Positions 8,744 to 17,362 of a DNA stretch of 64,000 nucleotides are shown piece after piece. Where the stretch lies: positions 1-64,000 of the forward strand of contig PBPM01000031.1 of the NCBI GenBank assembly GCA_002724635.1, read 5' to 3'. Position 1 is the first letter of the stretch, and each line of letters opens with the position of its first letter. This DNA comes from Rhodospirillaceae bacterium. Its GTDB lineage: Bacteria > Pseudomonadota > Alphaproteobacteria > UBA6615. Made by a program: the position numbers and the translations under genes. The notes beneath the pieces are model-generated. The model saw nothing but the letters and a program-made list of their open reading frames with translations. It did not search any database and was not told the DNA's origin.

Positions 8744-9550
8744 TTAGCCCGCCAGTTCGCGCGACCGTTCGGTGGCGCGCAGGATCGCGCGGGTCATGAG
8801 CGCGGTCAGTCCGTCCTCGGCCATCAGAATTTCAAGCGCCGCCGCGGTAGTGCCACCGCGGCTGGTCACATTCTCGCGCAGTGTGGCCGCCGGATCAGCG
8901 CTGCGGAACAGCAATTCACCGCTGCCTGCAACGGTCTGGCGGGCGAGTTGCATGGCGAGGTTCGGAGCAAGGCCCGCAGCGACCCCCGCTGCGGCCATCG
9001 CCTCGACTAGGTGGAATACATAGGCCGGGCCACTGCCGGAGACGCCGGTGACGGCATCAATCAGAGCCTCGTCGTCGGCCCAGGCAACCTCGCCCACCGC
9101 GGCCATCAGTGTCTCGCAGGCGCCCCGCTGTTCATCCGTGGCATGCGCGTTCGCCACCAGTACGGTGATTGCCCTACCTACTGCGGCCGGCGTGTTGGGC
9201 ATGGCCCGGACAACCCGAGCCGCCTCGCCGAGGACCCCCTCGAAGGATGCGATTGTACGCCCGGCGGCGATAGACAGGAAGACCGTCTCAGGCCGCACGA
9301 GCGCAGTATAGGGCGCGAGGACATCATCCATCACCTGTGGCTTGACCGCCAGCACGGCGACGCCTGGGGCGAAGCCGTCCGGAATATCCTCGAATCCCGC
9401 GCCGCCCATAACGTCGGATGGCAAATACGGCTGCGTCGGATCGACGACGAAAATCTTTTGCGGCGGGGTGCCCTGGGCGATCCAGCCGTCCATAAGCGCA
9501 CCGCCCATCTTGCCGCAGCCAACGAGTAATATATTCTCGGATGATGTCAT
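8744..9550 (-). CDS. proC: Pyrroline-5-carboxylate reductase
   Basis: NAD(P)H-dependent reductase, last step of proline synthesis. The open frame extends upstream to 9706, but the family N-terminus begins at the ATG at 9550 (MTSSENILLVGCGKMGGAL), giving 268 residues. The Rossmann motif VGCGKMGGALMDGW is at about residues 10-23; the C-terminal dimer domain has TGVSGSGPAYVF and VTSRGGTTAAALEIL, the signature for the substrate pocket. The YbjN gene ends 49 nt upstream on the same strand. Confidence 0.95.
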   Translation of the reverse strand: MTSSENILLVGCGKMGGALMDGWIAQGTPPQKIFVVDPTQPYLPSDVMGGAGFEDIPDGFAPGVAVLAVKPQVMDDVLAPYTALVRPETVFLSIAAGRTIASFEGVLGEAARVVRAMPNTPAAVGRAITVLVANAHATDEQRGACETLMAAVGEVAWADDEALIDAVTGVSGSGPAYVFHLVEAMAAAGVAAGLAPNLAMQLARQTVAGSGELLFRSADPAATLRENVTSRGGTTAAALEILMAEDGLTALMTRAILRATERSRELAG

Positions 9551-9599
9551 CGCACGTGATCCGTGAATTCCCGCCGGCGACCGTCGCGCGGCGTTCCGG

Positions 9600-10100
9600 T
9601 TAGGCCTCACCGACTGTGTCGAACATAATCGAGCTGACCGCCGCACGGGCCGAATGCTGGCCCCATACCACATACTGGAAGGCAGGATAGAAACGGTCGA
9701 GTTCATATACCGCGATGTCCACCATGTCCTCGATCTGCTCAGCCGACAACGCCCCGCCGCGCAGCAGCAAGGCGTGGCGGTAAGCCGGCAGCCCGTCCTC
9801 GGACCCGATATCGAAGTGACCTATCCCCAACCGCTCGTTGAGGACCGCCAGCAACTCGTGGACGGAATCGCGCCGCTCAGGCGGCGTGTGCATGTCAAAG
9901 GCGAACGTCAATTGCAGCGCGCCGATCTCGTCGACCCAATTGAACACGCCGTGATATTCGCACCAGCGCCCGCTGATCTCGGCGAACAGCTGATCCCGGC
10001 GGGTGCGTTCTTGGGTCCAGTCACGCATCGCAATCATCTCCTCGACGAGATCGAGGGGGTGCATCGTCTGATCGATGACGTTTTCGGACAGATTACCCAT
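9600..10100 (-). CDS. YbjN domain-containing protein
   Basis: A 166-residue YbjN-domain protein, a fold resembling type III secretion chaperones whose biochemical role is unsettled. Recognisable are GVFNWVDEIGALQLTFAFD, the acidic ERLGIGHFD region and LPAYRHALLLRGG. The ATG at 10100 is preferred to one at 10133 because GGAGG lies ten bases before it. No signal peptide or membrane segment is visible, so it is probably cytoplasmic. It precedes proC on the same strand, an arrangement I believe recurs in Alphaproteobacteria. Confidence 0.85.
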   Translation of the reverse strand: MGNLSENVIDQTMHPLDLVEEMIAMRDWTQERTRRDQLFAEISGRWCEYHGVFNWVDEIGALQLTFAFDMHTPPERRDSVHELLAVLNERLGIGHFDIGSEDGLPAYRHALLLRGGALSAEQIEDMVDIAVYELDRFYPAFQYVVWGQHSARAAVSSIMFDTVGEA

Positions 10101-10141
10101 ACGGGAAAAGCCTCCGGAATGCGGCTTGCACATGACCGACC

Positions 10142-10187
10142 CGCAACCACAATATCAAGTCATTCCGACGAAATATTGTGGGTTGCG
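10142..10187. repeat. Long imperfect inverted repeat upstream of the YbjN gene
   Basis: The arms are CGCAACCACAATAT (10142-10155) and ATATTGTGGGTTGCG (10173-10187). They pair over 14 bp with a single bulged base, around a 17-base loop. No T-run follows on either strand, so an intrinsic terminator is unlikely. It lies between the ubiK 3' end and the YbjN start. It could be a regulatory stem in the 5' leader or a protein-binding site. Function unknown. Confidence 0.6.
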
Positions 10188-10305
10188 AGCGTATAACCAC
10201 TACGGAAAGTAGACTGTCACGAACGTGCGCTGCGTCGCAACCGCGGCCCCTGTGGACATCCCAGAGTGTTTACAGATCGCGCCCGAGACGAACTCACGGC
10301 GCGCG

Positions 10306-10617
10306 TCAGGACTTGTCAGCCGACTTCTGGGCAGCCTTTCCGGCCGTCTTCGCCGCCGGTTTGCGCTTGCGCGTGGCCAGAGCCTTCTCGAGAGCAGCGA
10401 CACGCTTCTCGAGCGCCTCCTGCTCCTCACGCGCTCGGATCGCGACGGCCTCGACGGCCTCAAACTCCTCGCGCCGTACGAGTTCCATGCCTGACAGCAC
10501 CCGCTCAAGGCGCTGCTGCACGAGCGTCCCGACTTCCTCGCGCAGGCCGCTGGCAACGCCGGCGGCGCCGTTGGCAACCCGAGCCATATCATCCAACAAT
10601 CGGCTTTTGGTCTGCAT
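10306..10617 (-). CDS. ubiK: Ubiquinone biosynthesis accessory factor UbiK (BMFP family)
   Basis: Small helical protein of 103 residues. Family members help late ubiquinone synthesis, interacting with UbiJ, and show membrane-fusogenic activity in vitro. The N-terminus MQTKSRLLDDMARVANGAAG and the central coiled coil VRREEFEAVEAVAIRAREEQ match the family. The tail is rich in Lys and Ala (KRKPAAKTAGKAAQKS), typical of these proteins. The ATG at 10617 is chosen over the adjacent GTG at 10620. It is divergent from hldD. Confidence 0.85.
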   Translation of the reverse strand: MQTKSRLLDDMARVANGAAGVASGLREEVGTLVQQRLERVLSGMELVRREEFEAVEAVAIRAREEQEALEKRVAALEKALATRKRKPAAKTAGKAAQKSADKS

Positions 10618-10719
10618 CACCTATGCTCCCTGCCTGCAGCGCCCGAATCCCGGTACCCCGCGACGTTTACCACGACCCTACACTACGCCGGTCGGTCATG
10701 ACGGAACAAGGCCGCCACA

Positions 10720-10749
10720 TTGCCGTACTAATCCGGCTCGGCCTATAAA
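10720..10749 (+). promoter_or_regulatory. Candidate promoter of hldD-lgt
   Basis: TTGCCG at 10720-10725 and TATAAA at 10744-10749 are 18 bases apart, giving a start site near 10756 and a leader of about 20 nt before the hldD ATG. It lies in the ubiK/hldD divergent region, where a promoter is required. Pattern match only. Confidence 0.45.
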
Positions 10750-10774
10750 GCCGCAACAAGGAATGGAGTTGTTC

Positions 10775-11752
10775 ATGTATCTCGTGACTGGCGGGGCCGG
10801 CTTCATTGGCTCGAACATCGTGGCAGCACTCGCAGAGCGCGGTGACATGCTGGCGATCTGCGACTTCGATGATGAAGAACTGGCTCGCAACATCGCGAAG
10901 CGCGGGCCGTTCCACATCATCGCACCGGACCACCTCCTCGACTGGCTCGCGGGCCAGAAGACACCGCCTGCCGCCGTCTTTCACATGGGGGCCATCTCCT
11001 CCACCGTAGAGCGCGACGTCGACCGAGTGATGCGCAACAACTATCTTCTGAGCGTGCGGCTCTGGGACTTGTGCGCGGCCCTAGCGGTGCCGTTCATCTA
11101 TGCCTCGTCCGCTGCAACCTATGGTGCGGGTGAACGAGGCTTCGACGATTCCAACGATGCCGCGCTACAGGCAGGGCTGCGGCCGCTCAACCCCTATGGC
11201 TGGTCGAAGCTACTGTTCGACCGCGCGGCGTTACAGATGGCGGCTACGGGGCACGCCCCACCGCAATGGGCGGGCTTGCGTTTCTTCAACGTCTACGGTC
11301 CGAACGAGTATCACAAGGGCGGACAGTGCAGTGTCGTGCCGCAGTTCTGGCAGCAGATCCGTGAGACCGGAGGCGTGCGCCTGTTCAAGTCCCATGATCC
11401 GGACTACGTCGACGGCGGACAGCTGCGCGATTTCGTACATGTATCGGACACCGTCTCGGTGATGCTCTGGCTAGTGGAGAATCCCGAGGTCAGCGGCATC
11501 TTCAACCTGGGCACCGGCGCGGCACGCTCGTTCGACGAAATGGCCGCGGCGATCTTCGCGGCCATGGGCGAAACCCCGAAGATCAATTATGTCGACATGC
11601 CCAACACGGTCCGCAACCAGTATCAGTACTTCACGGAAGCGCGAATCGACCGGCTGCGGGCCGCCGGATACGATCGACCCTTCACGTCGCTTGAAGAAGG
11701 GGTGCGAAGCTATGTGCGCAGCTTCCTCGAAACCAACGACCCCTATGTCTAG
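10775..11752 (+). CDS. hldD: ADP-L-glycero-D-manno-heptose 6-epimerase
   Basis: Extended short-chain dehydrogenase that epimerises ADP-heptose for the LPS inner core. 325 residues. The NADP-binding GGAGFIGSN is at residues 6-14; the catalytic Tyr-x3-Lys is in NPYGWSKLLF (Tyr141, Lys145). FFNVYGPNEYHKGG is the motif that separates HldD from other sugar epimerases. The frame is open far upstream, but GGAG six to seven bases before the ATG at 10775 supports that start; a second ATG at 10763 would add four residues. lgt follows 7 nt later. Confidence 0.93.
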   Translation: MYLVTGGAGFIGSNIVAALAERGDMLAICDFDDEELARNIAKRGPFHIIAPDHLLDWLAGQKTPPAAVFHMGAISSTVERDVDRVMRNNYLLSVRLWDLCAALAVPFIYASSAATYGAGERGFDDSNDAALQAGLRPLNPYGWSKLLFDRAALQMAATGHAPPQWAGLRFFNVYGPNEYHKGGQCSVVPQFWQQIRETGGVRLFKSHDPDYVDGGQLRDFVHVSDTVSVMLWLVENPEVSGIFNLGTGAARSFDEMAAAIFAAMGETPKINYVDMPNTVRNQYQYFTEARIDRLRAAGYDRPFTSLEEGVRSYVRSFLETNDPYV

Positions 11753-11759
11753 GCGTTGA

Positions 11760-12602
11760 ATGTCCGGCCCGATCCCCTTTCCCGAGTTCGACCCGATCGC
11801 GATCGAGATCGGTCCGTTGGTCGTGCGCTGGTACGCGCTTGCATTCATCATCGGCCTGCTCGCCGGATGGGGCTATATCATAACCCTGCTCCGCCACCCG
11901 CCTGAGACGATGATATCGCAGCAGGTCGGCGACTTTTTCAGCTGGACCATCATTGGCGTAATCGCCGGCGGTCGGCTGGGCTTCGTCGGCTTCTATCAGC
12001 CAGACTATTTCCTTGCCAATCCACTGCAGATTCTCGCCGTTTGGGCCGGTGGGATGTCGTTCCATGGCGGGCTGATCGGCGTGATGGTGGCGATCATCCT
12101 GTATGCACGGAAATACCACATTCGTGTGCTGTCGCTGGCGGATCTGGTCGCGGCGGCCGCGCCAATCGGGCTGTTCCTAGGCCGGCTGGCGAACTTCATC
12201 AATGGCGAGCTCTATGGCCGCGCTACGGATGTGCCATGGGCCGTGGTGTTCCCCGGCGGTGGCAACATCGGGCGCCATCCGAGCCAGCTTTATGAGGCCG
12301 GTCTCGAGGGGCTGCTGCTGTTCATTATCCTCTTCGCGCTAGCGCGCTTCGCCGGCGCTCGGTATCGCCCCGGCCTGATCACCGGCGTTTTCCTGCTCGG
12401 CTATGGCGCAGCACGGACCTTCGTTGAGTTCTTCCGGCAGCCTGACACCTATGTAGGCGAAGGCGGATTCCTAATCTGGGGGTCGACCATAGGCCAGTGG
12501 CTCTCGGTACCCATCGCCATTGCCGGGCTGACCTTCATCGTTTATGCGATGCTACATGACCGCCTCGATAGCAAACCGCGCGCGGCTAACCCCGCCGGCT
12601 AG
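11760..12602 (+). CDS. lgt: Prolipoprotein diacylglyceryl transferase
   Basis: Inner-membrane enzyme that moves diacylglyceryl from phosphatidylglycerol to the lipobox cysteine of prelipoproteins, the first step of lipoprotein maturation. 280 residues with about seven membrane segments. The Lgt signature GRLANFINGELYGR is near residue 141, and the conserved GGMSFHGGLIG and HPSQLYEA are present. It sits between hldD and midA on one strand. An unknown lipoprotein gene lies two genes downstream. Confidence 0.96.
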   Translation: MSGPIPFPEFDPIAIEIGPLVVRWYALAFIIGLLAGWGYIITLLRHPPETMISQQVGDFFSWTIIGVIAGGRLGFVGFYQPDYFLANPLQILAVWAGGMSFHGGLIGVMVAIILYARKYHIRVLSLADLVAAAAPIGLFLGRLANFINGELYGRATDVPWAVVFPGGGNIGRHPSQLYEAGLEGLLLFIILFALARFAGARYRPGLITGVFLLGYGAARTFVEFFRQPDTYVGEGGFLIWGSTIGQWLSVPIAIAGLTFIVYAMLHDRLDSKPRAANPAG

Positions 12603-12613
12603 CGCCGCTGCCT

Positions 12614-13723
12614 ATGGCTAAAGCAAAACCGGTCGCCCGTCGACTAGCCGGGCTGATTACCCGCGATGGGCCAGTCTCCGTAGCACGTTTCATGGAAATC
12701 GCGCTTGGCGATACAGATGGCGGTTACTACGCGGCACGCGACCCGTTCGGCGCCGCGGGCGACTTCACGACTGCGCCCGAAATATCCCAGATGTTTGGCG
12801 AGCTGATCGGCGCGTGGTGCGCCGATACATGGCAGCGGATCGGCGCACCCGACCCGTTCGCACTGATCGAGTTCGGCCCCGGCCGCGGCACGCTCATGGT
12901 CGATGCGCTGCGTGCACTTAAGGCGCTTCCCGCCTGCCGGGACGCAGCGCATGTCCGCCTGATCGAGACCAGTACGGTCCTGTGCGCCGTCCAGAGGAAG
13001 GCGCTGCATGACCAGGATGCAACCTGGTATAACTCGCTACCACCGGCCGACGGAATACCGGCGATTATAATTGCGAATGAGTTCCTCGACGCGCTACCGA
13101 TACGCCAGTTCGTGAAGTCCGAAGGCGCCTGGCGCGAACGCTGCGTCGATATCGACCCACAGGGCGACGGTTTTAGGTTCACCCTCGGGACGGGCGTACC
13201 TCAAACGCCTCATGCGCCAGAACTGCTCGCCGCCGCCTTCGATGGCGACATCATGGAGGAGTCCCCCGCGATCGTATCTTTGGTCGGCGACATCGCCGCG
13301 CGTATCGCCGTGACGGGGGGCGCAGCCCTGTTCATCGATTATGGCCATGCTCGCAGCGCGGTGGGCGACACCCTGCAGGCGGTGCAGCGGCACAAGCCGG
13401 TTAACCCGCTGGACAGCCCCGGCGCCGCCGACCTCACAGCGCACGTGGATTTCCAGCGCGTCCGCGAGGCTGCGGCGGCCGGCGGTGCGCGATGCTGGGG
13501 ACCGATCGATCAAGGTTCTTTTTTGACGCAGATTGGAATCCGTGAGCGCGCCACGCAGCTCCGCGCGGCCGCCGATACACACCAGACCAGCGACATCAAC
13601 GCGGCGCTGACGCGCTTGATCGGCCCCGCCGAAATGGGCACCCTGTTCAAGATACTGGCCCTTAGCGAACCGCGGCTCGAGCAGCTCGCCGGCTTTGAAT
13701 ACGGAGCTGACCATGACGCATGA
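12614..13723 (+). CDS. MidA/NDUFAF7-family SAM-dependent methyltransferase
   Basis: Class I methyltransferase of 369 residues. The human relative NDUFAF7 methylates an arginine of a complex I subunit during assembly; bacterial substrates are not established. The SAM loop is EFGPGRGTLM (about residue 94); other family segments are AARDPFGAAGDFTTAPEISQ at the start, IIANEFLDALPI and ALFIDYGHA. It lies 11 nt after lgt, and pgeF overlaps its 3' end, so the three are likely one transcript. It may serve complex I, whose genes are outside this window. Confidence 0.9.
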   Translation: MAKAKPVARRLAGLITRDGPVSVARFMEIALGDTDGGYYAARDPFGAAGDFTTAPEISQMFGELIGAWCADTWQRIGAPDPFALIEFGPGRGTLMVDALRALKALPACRDAAHVRLIETSTVLCAVQRKALHDQDATWYNSLPPADGIPAIIIANEFLDALPIRQFVKSEGAWRERCVDIDPQGDGFRFTLGTGVPQTPHAPELLAAAFDGDIMEESPAIVSLVGDIAARIAVTGGAALFIDYGHARSAVGDTLQAVQRHKPVNPLDSPGAADLTAHVDFQRVREAAAAGGARCWGPIDQGSFLTQIGIRERATQLRAAADTHQTSDINAALTRLIGPAEMGTLFKILALSEPRLEQLAGFEYGADHDA

Positions 13724-14495
13724 ACATCACGCGAGTGCCGAGAATCTGCTGCAAAGCAACGGCATACGGCACCTGTTTCTGTCGCGCGCGGGCGGCGTCA
13801 GCGAAGGCATCTATGCCGGGCTCAACTGCGGCCTCGGATCTGATGACAGCCGCCCCCATGTGGTCGAGAACCGGTCCCGCGCCGCTCGCTCGTTGGGCAT
13901 CGACGACGACAAGCTGCGCACGCTTTACCAGGTGCACTCGGCGACGGTGATCGACGCCGAAACGATGGACCCTTCAGACCCGCCAAGGGCAGACGCACTG
14001 GTCTGCAGCGAGCCGGGCATAGCGATCGGCGTTCTGGCCGCCGACTGCGCACCAGTGCTATTCGCCGCGCCTGCAGCCCGAATCGTCGCGGCCGCCCATG
14101 CCGGCTGGCGCGGTGCGCTTGACGGCGTCATCGAGGCCACGGTCGCGGCCATGACAGCGCGTGGCGCAGACCGCGCCGACATCACCGCCGCCGTGGGACC
14201 CTGCATCGGCCCGCAGTCCTACGAGGTCGGCCCCGAGTTTCCGGCGCCTTTCCTGACCCGGGACCCGGCCCATGCGCGCTTCTTTACGCCGCGCTCAGGC
14301 TCGGATCGTCTACTCTTCAATCTGCCGGGCTATGTCGGCAGCCTCTTGGCGAAGGCCGGTGTCGACAGTCACACGACGACCGGGCACGACACCTATGGCG
14401 ACGAAAATTTCTTCAGCTACCGGCGCAGCTGCCACCGGGCCGAACCGGACTATGGCCGGAACCTCTCCCTGATCATGCTGGACACGACGAACTAG
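13713..14495 (+). CDS. pgeF: YfiH/LACC1-family peptidoglycan editing factor or purine nucleoside phosphorylase
   Basis: 260-residue member of the family formerly called polyphenol oxidase, now linked to purine nucleoside phosphorylase activity and, in E. coli YfiH (PgeF), to correcting L-Ser misincorporation in peptidoglycan. The metal site is formed by His in YQVHSATV, Cys in LAADCAPVLF and His in AAAHAGWRGAL, all present; FSYRR and C-terminal LSLIML complete the fold. The ATG at 13713 has GGAG about eight bases upstream and overlaps midA by 11 nt. Confidence 0.9.
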   Translation: MTHEHHASAENLLQSNGIRHLFLSRAGGVSEGIYAGLNCGLGSDDSRPHVVENRSRAARSLGIDDDKLRTLYQVHSATVIDAETMDPSDPPRADALVCSEPGIAIGVLAADCAPVLFAAPAARIVAAAHAGWRGALDGVIEATVAAMTARGADRADITAAVGPCIGPQSYEVGPEFPAPFLTRDPAHARFFTPRSGSDRLLFNLPGYVGSLLAKAGVDSHTTTGHDTYGDENFFSYRRSCHRAEPDYGRNLSLIMLDTTN

Positions 14496-14498
14496 CCG

Positions 14499-14564
14499 AT
14501 GCCTTACCTGATAATGCTGGTCTTTTTCTCGCTGGCCGCGATGATGGTGAGCTGTGCGCTTTAA
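14499..14564 (+). CDS. Possible 21-residue hydrophobic micro-ORF
   Basis: An ATG three bases after the pgeF stop opens a frame of 21 codons ending TAA, encoding a hydrophobic peptide with VFFSLAAMMVSCAL at its end. The stop lies ten bases inside the next gene, which starts at GTG 14554, so it could couple translation of the lipoprotein to pgeF. It could equally be chance: there is no conservation evidence and no strong ribosome-binding site of its own. Confidence 0.2.
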   Translation: MPYLIMLVFFSLAAMMVSCAL

Positions 14565-15522
14565 CCCGCGGCCCGCGCTACTCATCGCACTGCTGATCGC
14601 CCTGACCGCCTGCCAGCCGGTCCCCCGCGTATTTGAGCGCAATGCAGATGAGGACAACGGTCTGTTGCGGCTAACGGATTCCCTCGGCATCATAGTCGAA
14701 CCGGTGGTCGCCGCACCACCAGCGACTGCTCAGGGTCTGGCCCGCGAAATGGTCGCAGCCCTGATCGATCGGAACGTGCCGGCCTACATGGGCAGCCGCA
14801 ATCAATCGAGCATGGTTCTCGCCGGCCGGGTCGTCGACCGGGGGCGTGAAGCGCATATTGTCTGGGTACTGCGCGACCGTAACGGCGCGGTCATCGGCGA
14901 ATATGACCAGAGCATCGAGGGCACGCCTATCGCACCATGGGCCGACGGCGATGCAACGCTGATGGCCGCCTTCGCCGAGCGCGCCGCAACCCGGATCGCC
15001 GGCTTCATTCAGGAAGATGGGAAGGGCGAGATCGTCATGCCCGCGATCCATGTGGGCGAGGTAAACGGAGCCCCCCAAGGCGGCACCACGCACCTGCAGG
15101 CGGCCCTGCGCCAAAGCCTGCGCCGGATGGGTGCGCGTGTCGCGAAAAAGCCGGGTAAAGAGGCCCTAACGGCCAGCGCCAACGTGCACCTCACACCCCT
15201 GGACGGCGACCGGGTGGAAGTCGCGATCGGCTGGATCGTGGCCGACCCGTTTGGGTTTGAAATCGGCCGAATCGAGCAGGCCAGTCCCTTCGCCCGGCGG
15301 GTCGTCGAAGAACGCTGGGGCGAGCTCGCGCGCGAGGCCGGCCTGGCGGCCGCGGCAGGAATGGTTGACCTCGTCTCGCGGATCGACTGGCGCGAGGGTT
15401 TCCTTCGCCCGGATCGCGACGACGAGGTCCTCGAACCCGTTGAAACAATCCCATCCGTTCAAATAACGTCGCGCAATGACAGTGCCGGATTATCCCCAGT
15501 CGAGCTATATTTACAGCCCTGA
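14554..15522 (+). CDS. Lipoprotein of unknown function with two similar halves
   Basis: 322 residues beginning MRFNPRPALLIALLIALTAC: a signal peptide with the lipobox LTAC at Cys20, so it should be lipidated by Lgt and end in a membrane, probably the outer one. The start is GTG with GGTGAG just upstream. The body looks like two related modules. Each has a helix, a strand with ANVHL or AGRVVD, then a hairpin: AHIVWVLRDRNGAVIGEY in the first and VEVAIGWIVADPFGFEIGRI in the second. I do not recognise the family; the layout recalls TolB-N or CsgG-like folds, as inference only. Confidence 0.75.
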   Translation: MRFNPRPALLIALLIALTACQPVPRVFERNADEDNGLLRLTDSLGIIVEPVVAAPPATAQGLAREMVAALIDRNVPAYMGSRNQSSMVLAGRVVDRGREAHIVWVLRDRNGAVIGEYDQSIEGTPIAPWADGDATLMAAFAERAATRIAGFIQEDGKGEIVMPAIHVGEVNGAPQGGTTHLQAALRQSLRRMGARVAKKPGKEALTASANVHLTPLDGDRVEVAIGWIVADPFGFEIGRIEQASPFARRVVEERWGELAREAGLAAAAGMVDLVSRIDWREGFLRPDRDDEVLEPVETIPSVQITSRNDSAGLSPVELYLQP

Positions 15523-15637
15523 TTCGGGTTGATACTTTCCGCCGTTCATGGGGGTGGTTTCATCAACCGGCTTCATTCTGACGGGCGCAGTAGATCTGTG
15601 TCGCCGCAGCGACATTCAGGGTTCGGGGGTACGGTCG

Positions 15638-16570
15638 ATGAAAGTGCTGGCGTGCAACAGCAACCGCCCACTTGCCGAAGCGATTTCGGCATATCTGAAT
15701 ATCGAACTGACACAGGCGTCCATCCGACGATTCTCGGATATGGAAGTCTTCGTCGAGATTCTCGAGAATGTGCGCGGCGAGGACGTATTTGTGGTCCAGT
15801 CCACCTCCTATCCCGCCAACGACAATCTGATGGAGCTACTGGTGACACTGGACGCGCTTCGGCGCGGCTCAGCCCGCCGGATCACGGCGGTGTTACCCTA
15901 TTTCGGATATGCCCGCCAGGATCGGAAAACCGGACCCCGGACCCCCATCACCGCGAAGCTAGTCGCCAACATGATTACCCGGGCCGGTGCAGACCGGGTC
16001 CTGACCATGGATCTGCATGCGGGACAAATTCAGGGCTTCTTCGATATCCCGGTCGACAATCTCTACGCCGAACCGCTCTTCTCGGAAGACATCGAGAGCT
16101 TGGGTGGGAACGAAAACCTCGTCATCGTGTCCCCCGATGTGGGCGGTGTCGTGCGTGCCCGGGGGCTCGCCAAGCGGCTTGACGCCGACCTCGCGATCAT
16201 CGATAAGCGCCGCGAACGGGCTGGCGTCTCCGAAGTGATGAACATCATCGGCGACGTCGACCGGCGACGCTGCATACTTGTCGACGATATCTGCGATAGC
16301 GCCGGCACGTTGTGCAACGCCGCTTCAGCGTTGGTGAATCAAGGCGCCAAGTCGGTGTCTGCCTATGTCACACATGGCGTGTTATCGGGCGGCGCGGTTG
16401 GGCGGGTTGCGGCATCTCCGCTGGAAACCCTGGTGATGACGGACTCGATTCAGGCCACCGAAGCGGTGCGCGTGGCGAGTAATATCCGGCAGCTGACGGT
16501 CGCCCCCCTGTTGGGCAAGGCGATCGATCGCATCAGCTGCGAAGCCTCGGTTTCAAGTCTGTTCAACTAA
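15638..16570 (+). CDS. prs: Ribose-phosphate pyrophosphokinase
   Basis: Makes PRPP from ribose-5-phosphate and ATP, feeding purine, pyrimidine, His and Trp synthesis. The ATG at 15638 gives the family start [20 protein letters not shown] and 310 residues; an upstream in-frame ATG at 15548 would add an unrelated leader. Present are the metal-binding [20 protein letters not shown], the [11 protein letters not shown] loop, DKRRER, and the PRPP site [15 protein letters not shown]. It stands alone, 115 nt after the lipoprotein gene and 81 nt before rplY. Confidence 0.96.
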   Translation: MKVLACNSNRPLAEAISAYLNIELTQASIRRFSDMEVFVEILENVRGEDVFVVQSTSYPANDNLMELLVTLDALRRGSARRITAVLPYFGYARQDRKTGPRTPITAKLVANMITRAGADRVLTMDLHAGQIQGFFDIPVDNLYAEPLFSEDIESLGGNENLVIVSPDVGGVVRARGLAKRLDADLAIIDKRRERAGVSEVMNIIGDVDRRRCILVDDICDSAGTLCNAASALVNQGAKSVSAYVTHGVLSGGAVGRVAASPLETLVMTDSIQATEAVRVASNIRQLTVAPLLGKAIDRISCEASVSSLFN

Positions 16571-16651
16571 GATTCGGCGCATTCCGCGTCGATGGTGAAC
16601 CGTTCCGGTGATGGCACCCTTGGAGGCATTACCGGGTCAAAGGAGTGAATT

Positions 16652-17332
16652 ATGGCGAATACCGTGACGTTTAACGCGGAGTCGCGTGCACAGGTCGGCA
16701 AGGGGGCCGCCCGTGCAACTCGCCGGGACGGCAAGGTGCCGGCGGTGATCTATGGCGCGAGCAAGGACCCCGAAACCATCTCGATCAGCCCAGCGCAGTT
16801 GCGGGCGGCACTCGGGCAGCCCGGATTCTTCGCCACGCTGTTCGACATCGAGGTAGATGGCAACCAGCAGCAGGTCCTGTGTCGCGACTTGCAGGTGCAC
16901 CCAGTCACAGACGTGCCTATGCATCTGGACTTCCTGCGCGTTACCGAGCGGACGCGCATCAACCTCGAGATCCAAGTAACCTTCATCAACGAGAACGCAT
17001 CCCCCGGCCTCAAGGGCGGCGGCGTCCTCAACATCGTCCGCTACGCGATCGAGGTGGTCTGCCGTGCGGGCGCGATCCCGGAAGAGTTCGTGGCCGACCT
17101 TACCGGTCTCGACGTCGGCGATAGTATTCATATATCGGACATCACCCTGCCCGACGGCGTGAAGCCGACTATCACCGATCGCGACTTCACAATTGCTACG
17201 ATCGCCGCACCGACCGTGGCGCCGGTGGAAGAAGAGATCGATCAGGATGCCGAAGGTGAAGAGGGCGAAGCGGCCGCAAACACCGATGGTGAAGGCGGCG
17301 GCGAGGACGACGCCGGGGACGGCGAGGAGTAG
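16652..17332 (+). CDS. rplY: Ribosomal protein bL25, long Ctc form
   Basis: 5S rRNA-binding protein of the large subunit. 226 residues, the long two-domain Ctc form: an L25 domain (residues about 6-95, with VGKGAARATRRDGKVPAVIYG) and a C-terminal TL5/Ctc beta domain. The last 35 or so residues are a low-complexity acidic and Gly/Ala tail (EEGEAAANTDGEGGGEDD), common in alphaproteobacterial members. AAGGAG lies seven bases before the ATG. pth follows after 30 nt, the usual rplY-pth-ychF order. Confidence 0.96.
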   Translation: MANTVTFNAESRAQVGKGAARATRRDGKVPAVIYGASKDPETISISPAQLRAALGQPGFFATLFDIEVDGNQQQVLCRDLQVHPVTDVPMHLDFLRVTERTRINLEIQVTFINENASPGLKGGGVLNIVRYAIEVVCRAGAIPEEFVADLTGLDVGDSIHISDITLPDGVKPTITDRDFTIATIAAPTVAPVEEEIDQDAEGEEGEAAANTDGEGGGEDDAGDGEE

Positions 17333-17362
17333 CCCGCCTCCCCGCAGACGGGCGAGCAGACA

